NCBI GenBank assembly: GCA_027295745.1
Contig: JAPUKI010000224.1
Coordinates: forward strand, 1 to 6,453
Source of the DNA: Acidobacteriota bacterium
GTDB lineage: Bacteria; Acidobacteriota; UBA6911; RPQK01; JADFOI01
DNA: 6,453 nt
Direction: 5' to 3'
Below are positions 5,523-6,453 of this stretch, piece after piece; positions within the stretch are counted from its first letter, which is position 1; every line of letters starts with the position of its first letter. Under the pieces are notes generated by a model. The model searched no databases, was not told the origin of the DNA, and saw only the letters and a program-made list of their open reading frames with translations. The position numbers and the translations under genes are program-made.

Positions 5523-6389
5523 ATGAAACCGTCACGCCTCCTCGCGATTGGCCTGTTTTATGTGACGGTGAGCCTCGCTCCGTTGTTCGCCACCAGCCAG
5601 GATGAGGGTGCGCTCAGGACAGAGGCTGGGACTTGGCCGTCGCAGAGCTCTCGCCTGGTTCGCTTTGCCAACGATGTTTTGACAGTGGAAGTAAGAGATG
5701 CTCCGCTGGATGAGCTGCTTCGGGAAGTTGCCCGTCAGAGCGGTCTCAGTATCGTGTGGTATGGCACAATCTCGGAGAATATCTCCATAAGCTTTCAGCG
5801 GCTCTCCCTGGAGAAGGCCTTGACTCGGATCTTGCGCCATCACAGTTTTGCCCTGGCCTACTCTCAGGCTCGAGAGGGCCAATCCAAGGCTGCACGACTG
5901 AGGAAGCTGTGGATTATCCCCAAAGGAGCAAAAGGCGCTCCCGTCCCATCCACTGTTGCTGGGTACGAGTCAGAAGAGGAGTTTCTCCAGGAAGAAGCCA
6001 CAGATTTCGCCCTGTTGCAAGCTGCCCTCAGGAGTGATGATTCCTGGGAACGGGAGGATGCGGTGGAGGCCTTGGGAGATATCGGGCGTCCCGAGGCTGT
6101 TCAGTTCCTGCGCCTGGCATTGAGGGACGAGGATGGGGATGTGCGGGAGGCAGCCATTGCCGCTCTTGCCAACATCGGTGGAGATGAAGCAGCCCAAGCC
6201 CTGGCCATCGTCCTGGAAGACGAGGATGAGTGGTTCCGTGAGGAGGCCATAGAAGCTCTGGGTGAGATCGGCGGGGAGAGTGCCATCCGGCTTTTGGAGC
6301 AGGCCTTGGAAGATGAGGACGAAGGCGTCCGGGAGACCGCTCGAGACCTGCTGGAAGAGCTGAGAGAGGACTCCGCCGAAACGCCCTGA
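5523..6389 (+). CDS. Exported STN-domain protein with acidic HEAT repeats
   Basis: This 288-residue protein has no recognised specific function. It starts with a typical signal peptide: basic MKPSR, a hydrophobic LLAIGLFYVTVSLAPLF core, then ATSQ, with cleavage likely just after. It should therefore be periplasmic or otherwise exported. Residues 45-113 match an STN domain (secretin and TonB short N-terminal), including DAPLDELLREVARQSGLSIV and LSLEKALTRIL; in other proteins this domain docks with envelope machinery. Residues 172-281 hold about four 31-residue PBS-lyase-type HEAT repeats (for example EEAIEALGEIGGESAI), which usually form a protein-binding solenoid. The linker and repeats are strongly acidic (EDEDE runs). 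ATG 5502 in the same frame would add seven residues (MTFLRSK), but the later ATG fits the signal peptide and the TATAAT position better. It is likely an independent transcription unit. A scaffold or assembly role in the envelope is inferred only from domains. Confidence 0.8.
   Translation: MKPSRLLAIGLFYVTVSLAPLFATSQDEGALRTEAGTWPSQSSRLVRFANDVLTVEVRDAPLDELLREVARQSGLSIVWYGTISENISISFQRLSLEKALTRILRHHSFALAYSQAREGQSKAARLRKLWIIPKGAKGAPVPSTVAGYESEEEFLQEEATDFALLQAALRSDDSWEREDAVEALGDIGRPEAVQFLRLALRDEDGDVREAAIAALANIGGDEAAQALAIVLEDEDEWFREEAIEALGEIGGESAIRLLEQALEDEDEGVRETARDLLEELREDSAETP
6036..6365 (+). repeat. 93-bp-period coding repeat (HEAT units)
   Basis: Four units recur every 93 bases. The conserved Arg codon falls at 6051, 6144, 6237 and 6330, always followed by an acidic residue and Ala/Thr (RED, REA, REE, RET). 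Nucleotide identity is visible between the last two units (CTGGAAGACGAGGATGAG at 6213 and TTGGAAGATGAGGACGAA at 6306, differing mainly at third positions), so the units are related but old enough to have diverged in synonymous sites. Confidence 0.75.
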
Positions 6390-6453
6390 GAAGTCTGGGA
6401 AAGAGAACGATTTTTCGCTTCTTAGAGTATGCCAAGGCACCTCAGGCGCCGAA
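6390..6453. other. Right-end non-coding stretch
   Basis: No gene or convincing terminator is seen. TGAGAAG (6387-6393) can pair with CTTCTTA (6418-6424) across a 24-base loop, but the stem is AT-rich and lacks a following T-run. Confidence 0.35.

Noticed and set aside
6387..6424. Possible terminator after the STN-HEAT gene
   Set aside because: The stem is 7 bp and AT-rich with a G-T pair, the loop is 24 bases, and no T-run follows it.
5970..6440. Long minus-strand ORFs opposite the HEAT repeats
   Set aside because: They arise because the repeated, biased codons of the HEAT units lack stops on the reverse strand; the + strand reading has clear domains.

Overview
The window looks like bacterial chromosome, moderately GC-rich. 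All recognisable genes lie on the + strand, with short gaps that suggest one or two co-transcribed groups. No phylum marker is present. The mix of a DUF4845-like small membrane protein, an STN plus HEAT-repeat exported protein and a bacterial DUF120 protein would fit Acidobacteriota or a similar deep-branching Gram-negative group; that is inference. No mobile element, CRISPR array, tRNA or rRNA was seen.

Left part (1-2514): The first gene is cut by the left edge. It fuses a HAD-type phosphatase to a DUF120 domain, the fold of the archaeal CTP-dependent riboflavin kinase. A small single-pass membrane protein of unknown role follows. Next, only 11 bases on, is a fold-type III PLP enzyme of the D-threonine aldolase / D-serine dehydratase family with its lysine and zinc-ligand motifs intact.

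Middle part (2515-5304): After a 140-base gap comes a sugar-phosphate group: ribose-5-phosphate isomerase B (rpiB), 6-phosphogluconolactonase (pgl) and a compact GH15-like glucoamylase-type enzyme without a signal peptide. Together they suggest intracellular alpha-glucan breakdown feeding the oxidative pentose phosphate pathway. The dehydrogenases zwf and gnd are not in the window.

Right part (5305-6453): A spacer of about 200 bases holds overlapping inverted repeats and a perfect TATAAT box. It leads to an exported protein with a secretin/TonB short N-terminal (STN) domain and about four acidic HEAT repeats. The last 64 bases show no gene.

The points most worth a second look are the HAD-DUF120 fusion, the STN-HEAT architecture, the non-canonical acid position in the GH15-like enzyme, and the His-to-Asp change at a catalytic position in RpiB. 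None is by itself proof of a new system.
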